From an uncultured Gammaproteobacteria bacterium (GTDB lineage Bacteria > Pseudomonadota > Gammaproteobacteria > PS1 > Pseudothioglobaceae): a stretch of DNA of 64,000 bases. The DNA is taken from the NCBI GenBank assembly GCA_913020715.1, contig CAJVZH010000006.1:24268-88267 (forward strand). The letters are read 5' to 3'. A program made the translations under genes and the position numbers. Below are positions 8,764 through 16,807 of the stretch, piece after piece; the stretch's first letter is position 1, and the number at the start of each line of letters is the position of its first letter. Under the pieces are notes generated by a model. It worked only from the letters and a program-made list of their open reading frames with translations. It was not told the origin of the DNA and searched no databases.

Positions 8764-9477
8764 TTACGCCCTCCTCACGCCTTTATTGGCCCAACTTTCT
8801 GCACTATTCAGTGCTTTTGAAGAAACTGTTGTGAGGGTCAAATATAAGAGTGCGGCAAAAATATAGAAAACAAACGGCTCTTTGGTGTTGCCTGCAGCAA
8901 TCTGAGCGGTGCGCATAATTTCAGCAATTGCCATGACACTGATCAGGGCCGTGTCTTTTAATGTTAACTGCCAGACATTGCCTAAACCCGGCAACGCATA
9001 GCGCAAGACTTGCGGTATGAGAACGCGATGAAATATTTGGAATTTGGACATGCCAACAGACTTCGCTGCCTCTACCTGGCCCTTTGGTACGGCCAAGAAA
9101 GAGCCGCGTATTACCTCTGTAGAATATGCACCAGAAACAAGTCCAACCGCAATTGCGGCAGTTAAAAAAACCGGAAATTCAAAATACTCATGGTAATCAA
9201 ACAGACTTTTTGCTGCAGCCATTAGGGCGTTATTAAAGCCAAAGAAAAACAAGTAAATAACCAGCAATTCGGGTATGCCTCTTATAACGGTTGTGTATGT
9301 ATTGCCGAACGATCTGATAATAACACTGTGTGACAGTTTGGCCATTGTGCCAAAAACAGAAAACACCAGGCCAATAGCCATTGCTGAAACACTAACCAGA
9401 AGTGTTATAAACATACCAGCAAGCATTTCATCACCCCAGCCGGTGTCGTCAAACGCAAGAAAGCTTAAGAAGTCCAT
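8764..9477 (-). CDS. HisQ-type amino-acid ABC importer permease
   Basis: This is the partner permease, about 237 residues, with the coupling loop GQVEAAKSVGMSKFQIFHRVLIP. The frame is open to a TTG at 9483. The ATG at 9477 is better spaced from AGGGG, which overlaps the end of the ATPase gene, so I use it. It would form a heterodimer with the HisM-type subunit encoded next. Spacing to both neighbours is only a few bases, indicating one operon. Confidence 0.88.
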   Translation of the reverse strand: MDFLSFLAFDDTGWGDEMLAGMFITLLVSVSAMAIGLVFSVFGTMAKLSHSVIIRSFGNTYTTVIRGIPELLVIYLFFFGFNNALMAAAKSLFDYHEYFEFPVFLTAAIAVGLVSGAYSTEVIRGSFLAVPKGQVEAAKSVGMSKFQIFHRVLIPQVLRYALPGLGNVWQLTLKDTALISVMAIAEIMRTAQIAAGNTKEPFVFYIFAALLYLTLTTVSSKALNSAESWANKGVRRA

Positions 9478-9483
9478 AAGCAA

Positions 9484-10254
9484 CTACCCCTCAAGATTTG
9501 AAGCCAAAAACTGCTTTAAGCGCTCAGATTTCGGGGAGTTAAAGATTTCGCTTGGCGAGCCCTGCTCTTCAATGCGGCCTTGATGAAGAAAGATCACTTT
9601 GGATGCCACTTCTTTTGCAAAGCCCATTTCATGGGTAACGACAATCATTGTTCTCCCTTCTTCTGCAAGTGATTTCATCACCTTTAAAACTTCTCCAACT
9701 AATTCCGGGTCGAGCGATGATGTTGGCTCATCAAATAGTAAAATATCGGGCTTGACCGCTAAAGCTCTAGCAATAGCCACTCTTTGTTGTTGACCGCCAG
9801 ATAGATTTGATGGGTACTGATCGGCTTTTTCAGTAATACCAACTTTTGTCAGTAATTCCAAACCGAGCTTTGTGGCCTCAATTTTGTTAATTTTTTGTAC
9901 GTGTACTGGCGCTTCAATGACATTTTGCAATACTGTCATGTGCGACCAAAGATTAAAGCTTTGAAAAACCATTGCAAGTTTTGTTCTAATACGATCAACT
10001 TGCTGGTGATCTGTTGGGCAGGGCTGGCCTTTTTTGTCTTGCCCCATCTTGATCAACTCGCCATTGACCCAAACCTCGCCTGAATTTGGTGTTTCGAGTA
10101 AGTTGATGCAGCGTAGTAAGGTGCTTTTTCCAGAACCACTGGAGCCGATGATGCAAATTACATCACCCTGGTTGGCTGTAAGAGAGACATCTTTAATAAC
10201 CTCCAGATCGCCAAAAGATTTTACTAGATGTTTAATTTCTAAAGTATTTGCCAT
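9484..10254 (-). CDS. HisP-type amino-acid ABC importer ATPase
   Basis: This ATP-binding subunit has 256 residues. It shows Walker [10 protein letters not shown] (about 37-45), the Q-loop [12 protein letters not shown], the signature LSGGQQQR, Walker [15 protein letters not shown] and [11 protein letters not shown]. The insert between Walker A and the Q-loop ([17 protein letters not shown]) is typical of HisP/OccP. It is encoded after the binding-protein gene, from which a terminator hairpin separates it, and before the two permease genes. Confidence 0.92.
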   Translation of the reverse strand: MANTLEIKHLVKSFGDLEVIKDVSLTANQGDVICIIGSSGSGKSTLLRCINLLETPNSGEVWVNGELIKMGQDKKGQPCPTDHQQVDRIRTKLAMVFQSFNLWSHMTVLQNVIEAPVHVQKINKIEATKLGLELLTKVGITEKADQYPSNLSGGQQQRVAIARALAVKPDILLFDEPTSSLDPELVGEVLKVMKSLAEEGRTMIVVTHEMGFAKEVASKVIFLHQGRIEEQGSPSEIFNSPKSERLKQFLASNLEG

Positions 10255-10337
10255 TTTTTTCTCGTGTTAATTATTGCTGCTATTTTAACAAACAGAGTCT
10301 TGAAGGCCCTGTCTAAGTAATTACTACTGTTTTGGAT

Positions 10338-10364
10338 AAAAAAGCGGCCACAAAATGTGACCGC
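10338..10364 (-). terminator. Terminator/attenuator after the HisJ-like gene
   Basis: The arms at 10344-10352 and 10356-10364 form a 9-bp stem (one G-T pair) with a 3-nt loop. On the minus strand it is followed by six T residues. It is 23 bp past the binding-protein stop and 84 bp before the ATPase start, so probably an attenuator that favours binding-protein synthesis. Confidence 0.8.
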
Positions 10365-10387
10365 CTCTATAAAAAATAACTCAGTAA

Positions 10388-11209
10388 TTACATTGAGATA
10401 TCTTTACCGAACCATTTAACAAAGTGAGCTGCCAATGTACCGTCAGCTCTTGCTTCATTAATTGCTTTGTTGAACATAGCCTTAAGGTCTCTATCGGCTT
10501 GACGCAAACCAACACCTACACCAGGACCAAAAGCACCACCGCCCAATTTAGGGCCGAAGAATACTACTTTAGAGCCGCTTGAGCTGTCCATAAAGTCTTG
10601 AAGAGAGCTAGTGTCAGAAAGTGCAGCGTCGATTCTACCCGCAGCCAAATCTAATTGTAGGTTTTGCTGTGTGTCGTACACTTTAACAGTTACCATACCA
10701 CCCAAGGCTTCTCTTACGAAGTTTTCATGAGTTGTAGAACCTTGAACACCAACTACACCGCCGTTAAGCGCCGCTCTTAGTGCATCAATCAAATCCGAAT
10801 GACCTAGGTCTAGGTTAACGCTGCCAGTCTCGCCCATTTGTGCAAGAATAGAAGAGTTGCGTGCCGCGAATGAAGCCGGCTCTGTTGCGTAACCTTGAGA
10901 AAAGTCAATAACTTGCATTCTTTCAGAAGTAATTGACATACCCGCCATAATAACGTCGTATTTGCCGTTTTGAAGGGCTGGAATAATACCGTCCCAATCT
11001 TGAGCAACAAATTCACAAGTTACGCCCATTCTGTCACACAAGTCGTTTGCCAAGTCAATCTCAGCACCCTCAAGCTCGCCAGAAGCGCTTGTACCATTCC
11101 ACGGGGGGTATGCACCCTCAGTACCAATTTTAACTGTTGACCAAGCACCACCAAAGGCACTGGTCGCCATTGAGACGCCAAGTAGAGTCATCACTAGTTT
11201 TTTATTCAT
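10388..11209 (-). CDS. HisJ-type periplasmic amino-acid binding protein
   Basis: This is the solute-binding protein of the second importer, 273 residues from the ATG at 11209. That start has AGGAG 6-7 nt upstream. The frame is open to 11251 but the extra residues carry no signal-peptide character. A signal peptide (MNKKLVMTLLGVSMATSAFG) is followed by VKIGTEGAYPPWNG, the usual opening for lysine/arginine/ornithine/histidine and opine binders, then EIDLANDLCDRMGVTCEFVAQDWDG. It is divergent from the three-subunit oxidase genes starting at 11415, suggesting that it imports that enzyme's substrate. The substrate itself is unknown. Confidence 0.9.
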   Translation of the reverse strand: MNKKLVMTLLGVSMATSAFGGAWSTVKIGTEGAYPPWNGTSASGELEGAEIDLANDLCDRMGVTCEFVAQDWDGIIPALQNGKYDVIMAGMSITSERMQVIDFSQGYATEPASFAARNSSILAQMGETGSVNLDLGHSDLIDALRAALNGGVVGVQGSTTHENFVREALGGMVTVKVYDTQQNLQLDLAAGRIDAALSDTSSLQDFMDSSSGSKVVFFGPKLGGGAFGPGVGVGLRQADRDLKAMFNKAINEARADGTLAAHFVKWFGKDISM

Positions 11210-11357
11210 TTTTTTCTCCTTTTTATGAAATAAAATATTCTGTAAAAGCAATATATAATCGCGTTTTCTTCTGCGATTTTATGAATATACCATAAACATT
11301 ATCATAAATATAGTATTAATTCCTATAAAATCTAAAACGTTGCATTCAAGCCTTGTT

Positions 11358-11386
11358 CTATCAACACAAGGTCTTTGTTATATAAT
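11358..11386 (+). promoter_or_regulatory. Predicted promoter of the amino-acid/opine oxidase operon
   Basis: A perfect -10 TATAAT (11381-11386) lies 28 bp upstream of the ATG at 11415, with a weak -35 (CTATCA) 17 bp further up. A weak -35 suggests dependence on an activator. The same 160-bp gap contains an AATCGC...GCGATT inverted repeat near 11257-11280. Confidence 0.35.
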
Positions 11387-11414
11387 TAATTCATCCTGTG
11401 GGTTGTAGAAAAGA

Positions 11415-12515
11415 ATGAAATATTTTGACACTATCGTTGTTGGTGGCGGCATGATTGGCGCTTCCATAGCCTATGGCCTGAGTCGCTCTGGCCAAAAAGT
11501 GGCAATGTTCGACGAAGGTGACAACGCCATAAGAGCTGCACGCGGTAACTTTGGCTTAATTTGGGTGCAAGGCAAGGGCGCTAACAGCCCCGCTTATGCG
11601 GCGTGGACACGTCAATCAGCAAAACAATGGCCTAATTTTAATAAAGAGCTTTCAGAATTGACAGGTATTGATTTAGCTTTTGAGCAGAACGGTGGCTTTG
11701 ACTTTTGTTTGAATGAGGTGGAGTTCAAACAAAGACAGGCGTTAATGGAGAAAATACACTCTGATAGTCAAGGCGATTTTAACTTTGAAATGCTCAGCCA
11801 TGACAACCTCAAGCAATTGTTGCCAAATATTGGCCCAACGGTAGCTGGCGCGTCTTTTAGTAAATTGGATGGGCATGTTAACCCACTATATTTATTAAAA
11901 GCACTTCACAAGGCATTTAAACAGCTGGGTGGAGAGCTCATCACAAAACCCGTTACTGATATTAATTACAAAAATAAAGTCTTTCAGGTTAATGCAGAGA
12001 TGGACGAGTTTACAAGTGCAAAAGTTGTTCTTGCGGCGGGTTTCTTTAATAAAACATTAGCTCCAAAAGTGGGCTTAAGTGTGCCGGTATATCCACAACG
12101 TGGCGAGATTCTTGTCACTGAAAAAGTCAAACCACTTCTAGACCACCCTACCGGTTTGGTGCGCCAAACCCGTGAAGGAGGCTTAATGCTGGGCGATTCA
12201 CATGAAGACGTGGGCTTTGATGAGGGTACTAATATTCGTGAAATTCAACAAATTGCAAAGCAAACAATTACTATCTTCCCAAATTTAAAAAACGTAAAAA
12301 TGGTAAGGGCCTGGGGGTCGCTACGCATCCTCACCAAGGACGGACTCCCTATTTATGATCATTCGGACTCCTGCCCCGGCGCTTACGCTTTTTCTTCTCA
12401 TTCCGGTGTAACCTTGGCAGCTACTCATGCTCTTGATGTTGCATCTTACATAGCAAAAGACGGCCTTTTACCTTCGTCACTCGCTTGCTTTAGCGCAAGG
12501 AGATTTGATGTTTAA
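11415..12515 (+). CDS. FAD-dependent amine/D-amino-acid/opine oxidase, DAO-type subunit
   Basis: This flavoprotein of the D-amino-acid oxidase family has 366 residues, like the HcnC, opine-oxidase B and D-hydroxyproline dehydrogenase subunits. The N-terminal Rossmann motif is VVGGGMIGASIAYGLSRSG (about 7-25). The C-terminal flavin-contact region includes DGLPIYDHSDSCPGAYAFSSH. The next two genes encode a small [2Fe-2S] protein and a second FAD protein, the set found in heterotrimeric hydrogen cyanide synthase, octopine/nopaline oxidase and D-hydroxyproline dehydrogenase. Which substrate is used cannot be told from sequence. It overlaps the next gene by 8 bp and is divergent from an amino-acid importer, arguing for catabolism. 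Confidence 0.82.
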   Translation: MKYFDTIVVGGGMIGASIAYGLSRSGQKVAMFDEGDNAIRAARGNFGLIWVQGKGANSPAYAAWTRQSAKQWPNFNKELSELTGIDLAFEQNGGFDFCLNEVEFKQRQALMEKIHSDSQGDFNFEMLSHDNLKQLLPNIGPTVAGASFSKLDGHVNPLYLLKALHKAFKQLGGELITKPVTDINYKNKVFQVNAEMDEFTSAKVVLAAGFFNKTLAPKVGLSVPVYPQRGEILVTEKVKPLLDHPTGLVRQTREGGLMLGDSHEDVGFDEGTNIREIQQIAKQTITIFPNLKNVKMVRAWGSLRILTKDGLPIYDHSDSCPGAYAFSSHSGVTLAATHALDVASYIAKDGLLPSSLACFSARRFDV

Positions 12516-12804
12516 ATCGATCAATAGCAACCAAGGTGAACTGATTACCATTTACTTTGAGGGCAAGACGCTGAACGTGCCTAAAGATTACAATGTTGCA
12601 ACCGCTCTGCTTTGGGCGGGTGTTTGTGATTTCAGAGAAACGACGCTAAATAATATGAAGCGCGGACCTTACTGCATGATGGGTGTGTGTTTTGATTGCC
12701 TAATCAACATTAATGGTATGGACAATCAACAATCGTGCACAATCCAGGTCAGTGATGGCATGAAGATAAAACGCCAAGTTATTAACTCCTCAGGAAAAAA
12801 ATGA
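12508..12804 (+). CDS. Small [2Fe-2S] ferredoxin-like subunit of the oxidase
   Basis: This 98-residue ferredoxin-fold subunit (HcnA/SoxA-like) transfers electrons between the two flavoproteins. Cysteine ligands are visible in RGPYCMMGVCFDCL and, further on, in the QSCTI segment. I use the ATG at 12508, with AAGGAG 5-6 nt upstream; an in-frame TTG at 12505 is less likely. It overlaps both neighbours, an arrangement expected for fixed stoichiometry of a heteromeric enzyme. Confidence 0.82.
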   Translation: MFKSINSNQGELITIYFEGKTLNVPKDYNVATALLWAGVCDFRETTLNNMKRGPYCMMGVCFDCLININGMDNQQSCTIQVSDGMKIKRQVINSSGKK

Positions 12805-14186
12805 ATAGCGCAAAATACGATATCATCATTATCGGTGCTGGCCCTGCAGGCATCAGTGCAGCAGTACTTGCTGATCAACACAAAGCCAGCGTCTTGGTTT
12901 TGGATGAGAATTGCGCCCCAGGCGGACAAATATATCGGGCCATTGAAAAGAATCAAAAAAGCGACAATGAATGGCTAGGTCAAAGCTATCAAGATGGCTT
13001 GCCTTTGATTGAGGATTTTAGACGGAGTCGTGTCAACTACCAACACTCTGCAAAAGTGTGGCATTTGTCTGGCGCTAAGGCGGTGCACTACTCGGTTAAC
13101 GGTAAGTCGCATTCAGCGAAAGGCGGGCAAATACTGGTGGCAACTGGTGCACAAGAGCGGCCCTTTCCTGTACTAGGTTGGACACTAAACGGCGTAATGA
13201 GTGCTGGTGCAGCACAAATATTATTAAAAGAATCTGGCGTTGTTTATGAAGACGCTGTTTTTGTTGGTACGGGCCCATTGTTGTATTTAATAGTACATCA
13301 ATACATCTCAGCTGGGATTCCCATTAAAGCCATTATTGACACCACTCCAAGAGGTAATTATTTGCGCGCTTTGAGACACAGCTTTGGAGTGCTAAAAAAT
13401 ACCAAAAACATTTTTCAAGGCTGGCGCTGGAAGTGGGAAATTATCAAATCTGGCACACTCTATATATCCAATATTAGTGACGTAAGAATAAATGGTTCCG
13501 ACTCTGTAGCAAGTGTTGAGTATTGTCAAAGAAGCAAATGGAAAAACCTCAATTGCAAGCAGGTGTTTCTTCATCAAGGGGTTACCCCTGAACTCAACAC
13601 CAGTCTTTCTGCTGGATGCGACAAGAGCTGGGATGCACGGCAAGCCTGCTGGACAATTGACGTTGATCAATACGGCCAATCAAGTGTTGACGGAATCTCT
13701 GTTGCTGGCGATGCAAGCTCGATAGCTGGAGGTGTTGCGGCGGCACAAAGAGGCTCAATTGCAGCGCTCAATATGCTTTACAATCTTGAGCTAATTTCAA
13801 GAGGCGATAGAAAGGTTTTATCAAAACCCTTTAAAAAGAAACTAAGCAAGGAAATGGCTGTAAGGCCGTTTATTGACTCTTTATTTAAACCGCATGTGCG
13901 TTATCGCACGCCACAAGATAACGAAACAATTGTGTGTCGCTGCGAGGAGGTAACATTAGCTCAAATTAAAGAGTCGATAGGCGTTGGCTGCAAAGGCCCA
14001 AGCCAGCTCAAAAGCTTCACACGCTGCGGCATGGGGCCTTGTCAGGGCAGGCTTTGTGGATTAAGTGTGACCGAAATACTTGCAAAAGAACTAGAGATTA
14101 GAGAAGAGCAAGCGGGTTATTACAATGCTCGCCCACCCATTAAACCCGTTACTTTGGCCGAATTGGCAAGCCTTGACGAAACTTAG
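12801..14186 (+). CDS. FAD/NAD(P)-type oxidoreductase subunit with C-terminal BFD-like [2Fe-2S] domain
   Basis: This 461-residue flavoprotein has a Rossmann motif IIGAGPAGISAAVLADQ (about 8-24), PGGQIYRAI, and a second nucleotide-binding domain near residue 155. A C-terminal BFD-like domain carries four Cys (CRCEEVTLAQIKE, then TRCGMGPCQGRLC, about 380-435). It matches HcnB/opine oxidase subunit A and the alpha subunit of D-hydroxyproline dehydrogenase. The start follows AGGAAAAAA by a few bases and overlaps the upstream gene by 4 bp. It is tail-to-tail with pabB, overlapping by 4 bp. Confidence 0.82.
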   Translation: MNSAKYDIIIIGAGPAGISAAVLADQHKASVLVLDENCAPGGQIYRAIEKNQKSDNEWLGQSYQDGLPLIEDFRRSRVNYQHSAKVWHLSGAKAVHYSVNGKSHSAKGGQILVATGAQERPFPVLGWTLNGVMSAGAAQILLKESGVVYEDAVFVGTGPLLYLIVHQYISAGIPIKAIIDTTPRGNYLRALRHSFGVLKNTKNIFQGWRWKWEIIKSGTLYISNISDVRINGSDSVASVEYCQRSKWKNLNCKQVFLHQGVTPELNTSLSAGCDKSWDARQACWTIDVDQYGQSSVDGISVAGDASSIAGGVAAAQRGSIAALNMLYNLELISRGDRKVLSKPFKKKLSKEMAVRPFIDSLFKPHVRYRTPQDNETIVCRCEEVTLAQIKESIGVGCKGPSQLKSFTRCGMGPCQGRLCGLSVTEILAKELEIREEQAGYYNARPPIKPVTLAELASLDET

Positions 14187-15475
14187 TCTTGGAACACCCT
14201 AACAAGGCCCGCGGCCTTGTGTTTGGTTTCTTCTAATTCTCGCTCAGGAATTGAGTCATAAACAATGCCTGCACCAGCTCTAAATGTAAGGGTCTTTCCG
14301 GTTTGGACAAAGCTGCGTATTAGAATGTTGAAGTCAATTTTACCATCCTGGCTAATATAGCCTAATGAGCCCGTATAGGCCCCTCTCGGCATTTGCTCTA
14401 ATTCGCTAATAATCTGCATGCATCTAACTTTAGGGCAGCCGGTAATCGTCCCACCTGGAAACAACGCTCTAATCAAGTCCTTAACACCAACACCCTCTCT
14501 AACTTTGCCTTTGATATTGGAAACAATATGATGCACATAAGGATAGGTCTCTAGAGTCATAACCTCATTGACGTAAACACTGCCGTACTCGCACACCCTA
14601 CCCATGTCGTTGCGCTCTAGGTCAAGCAACATAATGTGCTCAGCTTGTTCTTTAGGATGATTAATAAGGTGCTGTTTTTGCACTTCGTCATCGCCATCTT
14701 TGCCCCGCGGATGGGTGCCAGCAATCGGTCGAGTTTGCACAACCCCATCTTGAACGCTGAACAATCTTTCCGGCGAAGATGAAATAATAGCAAAATCCTG
14801 ATATTGAATCAGCGCAGAAAATGGCGCTGGATTGGCTTTTCTCAGGGCATTATAGATAATGGCAGAATCCATTTCATCGTCCAGCCCATATTGCCATTGT
14901 CTGGACAAGTTAACCTGGAAAACGTCACCAGCCATGATGTAGTCGCGGGATGATTTAACGCCATTGACAAATTTACCCTCTTTCTCCTGGGTGAGTTCAC
15001 CAGTAACACGGGCCGACGGAATGGCTTTGACGGCTTCAATATCCCCCAAAATTTGATCCATACGCTCCTTGGAGTCGTACTCATCAATAAGATAAAAAAC
15101 GTCCTCTTGATGATCCACAATAATAGCGCTTGGAATTTCTACAGCATAAGCAATAGGTAGGTCAGAAGTGTGTAGGTCATCCTTCAGAATAGGCTCTATT
15201 TGCCCAATTAACTCATAAGAAAGATAGACAAACCAGCCACCAGAAAATGGCAAATCGGATACCTGAGGATCTTTGTTTAACTTTGATTCGAGCTCAGAAA
15301 GGAAATTGAAATCAGCAAAGTCATTAAGGACAATGTTTTGCCCCGGAAAGGCAAATAAAATTGAATAGCGGTTGATATCATTATGATGGACGCTTTCCAG
15401 TAGAAAAGGATAACGCTCTTTGTTGTAATAACAAAGAGCAGCCAAGTCAACGGCAGCAATTTCTTGTACTAACAC
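14183..15475 (-). CDS. pabB: Chorismate-utilising enzyme, probable aminodeoxychorismate synthase component I
   Basis: It is predicted to convert chorismate plus ammonia to 4-amino-4-deoxychorismate for folate. The 430 residues are shorter than most TrpE. An N-terminal PabB/TrpE domain is followed by the chorismate-binding domain, with SSSPERLFSV, the PIAGTHPRG loop and PGGTITGCPKVRCMQIISELE. The last is typical of gammaproteobacterial PabB. Many PabB enzymes have a Lys in the loop (PIKGT) as nucleophile; here it is Ala, as in anthranilate synthase, so a TrpE-like activity cannot be excluded. The start is GTG just after the cpoB stop, and no better start is seen. No glutaminase partner is adjacent. 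Confidence 0.78.
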   Translation of the reverse strand: MLVQEIAAVDLAALCYYNKERYPFLLESVHHNDINRYSILFAFPGQNIVLNDFADFNFLSELESKLNKDPQVSDLPFSGGWFVYLSYELIGQIEPILKDDLHTSDLPIAYAVEIPSAIIVDHQEDVFYLIDEYDSKERMDQILGDIEAVKAIPSARVTGELTQEKEGKFVNGVKSSRDYIMAGDVFQVNLSRQWQYGLDDEMDSAIIYNALRKANPAPFSALIQYQDFAIISSSPERLFSVQDGVVQTRPIAGTHPRGKDGDDEVQKQHLINHPKEQAEHIMLLDLERNDMGRVCEYGSVYVNEVMTLETYPYVHHIVSNIKGKVREGVGVKDLIRALFPGGTITGCPKVRCMQIISELEQMPRGAYTGSLGYISQDGKIDFNILIRSFVQTGKTLTFRAGAGIVYDSIPERELEETKHKAAGLVRVFQD

Positions 15476-15479
15476 GCTA

Positions 15480-16163
15480 CTAAGATTCGAAAGTTAATTC
15501 TTGCAGCTCTTTGAGCTTACTCTCTGCCTTGATGTGCAAAGAGTGTGTCGGAAATTTATCAAGCATTTCGGAAAGCATCATTTTTGCAGCCTCGATTTCG
15601 CTCAACTCCACTAATGTTTGCGCAAGCTCGTACATAGAGTTTGCATACTTTGGATGTAGTGGATTCTCTTGCTGAAATTGGACGAAAACCGACTTAGCTT
15701 CATCGTAGGACTCTTTAGCATAAAAAGCCCTGCCTAGCCAATATTGGGCGTCTGCAGCGTTCTTAAAATCAGAGTAACTTGCAAGATAATCATTAAACAG
15801 TGTAATTGCTGCATCGTGAGCACCAAAAATCAGTTGCTTTCTACCATCGGCGTAAAGTGTCGATGCCTTGTCTTCGTTTTCTTTTTGGGTGACAATGACT
15901 TCTTCAATGACTTTATTGGTTGCACCAACCTCCAGTATTTTGAAGAGTTCTTCAATTTGTTGGTTGGAAACTTTTTGCGCCTCTTGCAACAACTCAATTT
16001 GGTTTTTTAAGAGGTTGTTCTCATTAACCAGATAGTTGATTTCTTGGTGCATGCTAAGTAGCGCAGCGTCAACATCAATAGAAACTTCATCCGCCTGAAC
16101 AGCGGATGAAGTAAAAATTATAATAGATGAAAAACTTAAGACGAAGAGCTTTCTCATGGGCAT
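15480..16163 (-). CDS. cpoB: Cell division coordinator CpoB (YbgF), Tol-Pal associated
   Basis: This periplasmic protein couples the Tol-Pal machine to peptidoglycan synthesis at division. The 227 residues comprise a signal peptide (ending SSAVQA), a coiled-coil trimerisation segment (about 35-75, HQEINYLVNENNLLKNQIELL) and C-terminal TPR repeats from about residue 100 (LYADGRKQLIFGAHDAAITLF, then DAQYWLGRAFYAKESYDEA). An alternative ATG lies two codons in (16157). It is last in the iscX-tolB-pal-cpoB series. Confidence 0.9.
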   Translation of the reverse strand: MPMRKLFVLSFSSIIIFTSSAVQADEVSIDVDAALLSMHQEINYLVNENNLLKNQIELLQEAQKVSNQQIEELFKILEVGATNKVIEEVIVTQKENEDKASTLYADGRKQLIFGAHDAAITLFNDYLASYSDFKNAADAQYWLGRAFYAKESYDEAKSVFVQFQQENPLHPKYANSMYELAQTLVELSEIEAAKMMLSEMLDKFPTHSLHIKAESKLKELQELTFES

Positions 16164-16196
16164 CTATTGTTGGTTTAAGAAAGCCTACCTAGAAGG

Positions 16197-16796
16197 TTAC
16201 TGATAAATAAATTCAACACGGCGATTTTTCTGCCAGCTGTCTTCATCGTGAGTAAAGGCAATGGGCTGTTCTTCACCAAAACTAACCACTTCAACTCTGT
16301 TTTCAAGTCCATACAAACCAAGCACCTCTTTTACGCTTAGGGCGCGATTTTCACCCAGGGCGAGGTTGTATTCCCTTGTACCTCTTTCGTCCGCATGACC
16401 TTCAAGTTTGAGTGAAATTCCTGGGTTGTTTCTCATAAAGTTGGCATGGTCAATAATAACTTGGGTTGCCTCTTCATCTATCTCAGTATCGTCGTAAGAA
16501 AAATACAGCACAAATGAAACACCTGCATCTTCAAGTGTTTCTACCGCAACTTCAGTTGCAGTTTGTGTGCGTGACTGTTCGCTTGAATCCACACCAGATT
16601 CAGCAAGGTCCTCACCGGAGAAGCTACCACTTTCGTCATCCAACATTAATACAGAATCACTCAAGTCCTCAACCTCAACCGCTGGGTCCGAAGGATTGAT
16701 CAAGTCAAGGAATTTGTCGCCTAGATCTTGAATTGATGTTCCGGCACAAGAGCTTAAAAAAATGACGCTTGTGAGTAAGATGATTTTTTTTGTCAT
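16197..16796 (-). CDS. pal: Peptidoglycan-associated lipoprotein Pal
   Basis: This outer-membrane lipoprotein binds peptidoglycan through an OmpA-like domain. The lipobox is LSSC (Cys17). An acidic linker follows, then the OmpA domain from about residue 90 (FVLYFSYDDTEID), with the diaminopimelate-binding motif LEGHADERGTREYNLALGENRA. The 199 residues are a little longer than E. coli Pal because of the acidic Ser/Glu/Asp-rich linker. AAGGA lies 8 nt before the ATG, and tolB ends about 10 bp upstream. Confidence 0.95.
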   Translation of the reverse strand: MTKKIILLTSVIFLSSCAGTSIQDLGDKFLDLINPSDPAVEVEDLSDSVLMLDDESGSFSGEDLAESGVDSSEQSRTQTATEVAVETLEDAGVSFVLYFSYDDTEIDEEATQVIIDHANFMRNNPGISLKLEGHADERGTREYNLALGENRALSVKEVLGLYGLENRVEVVSFGEEQPIAFTHDEDSWQKNRRVEFIYQ

Positions 16797-16807
16797 TATT
16801 GTTATCC

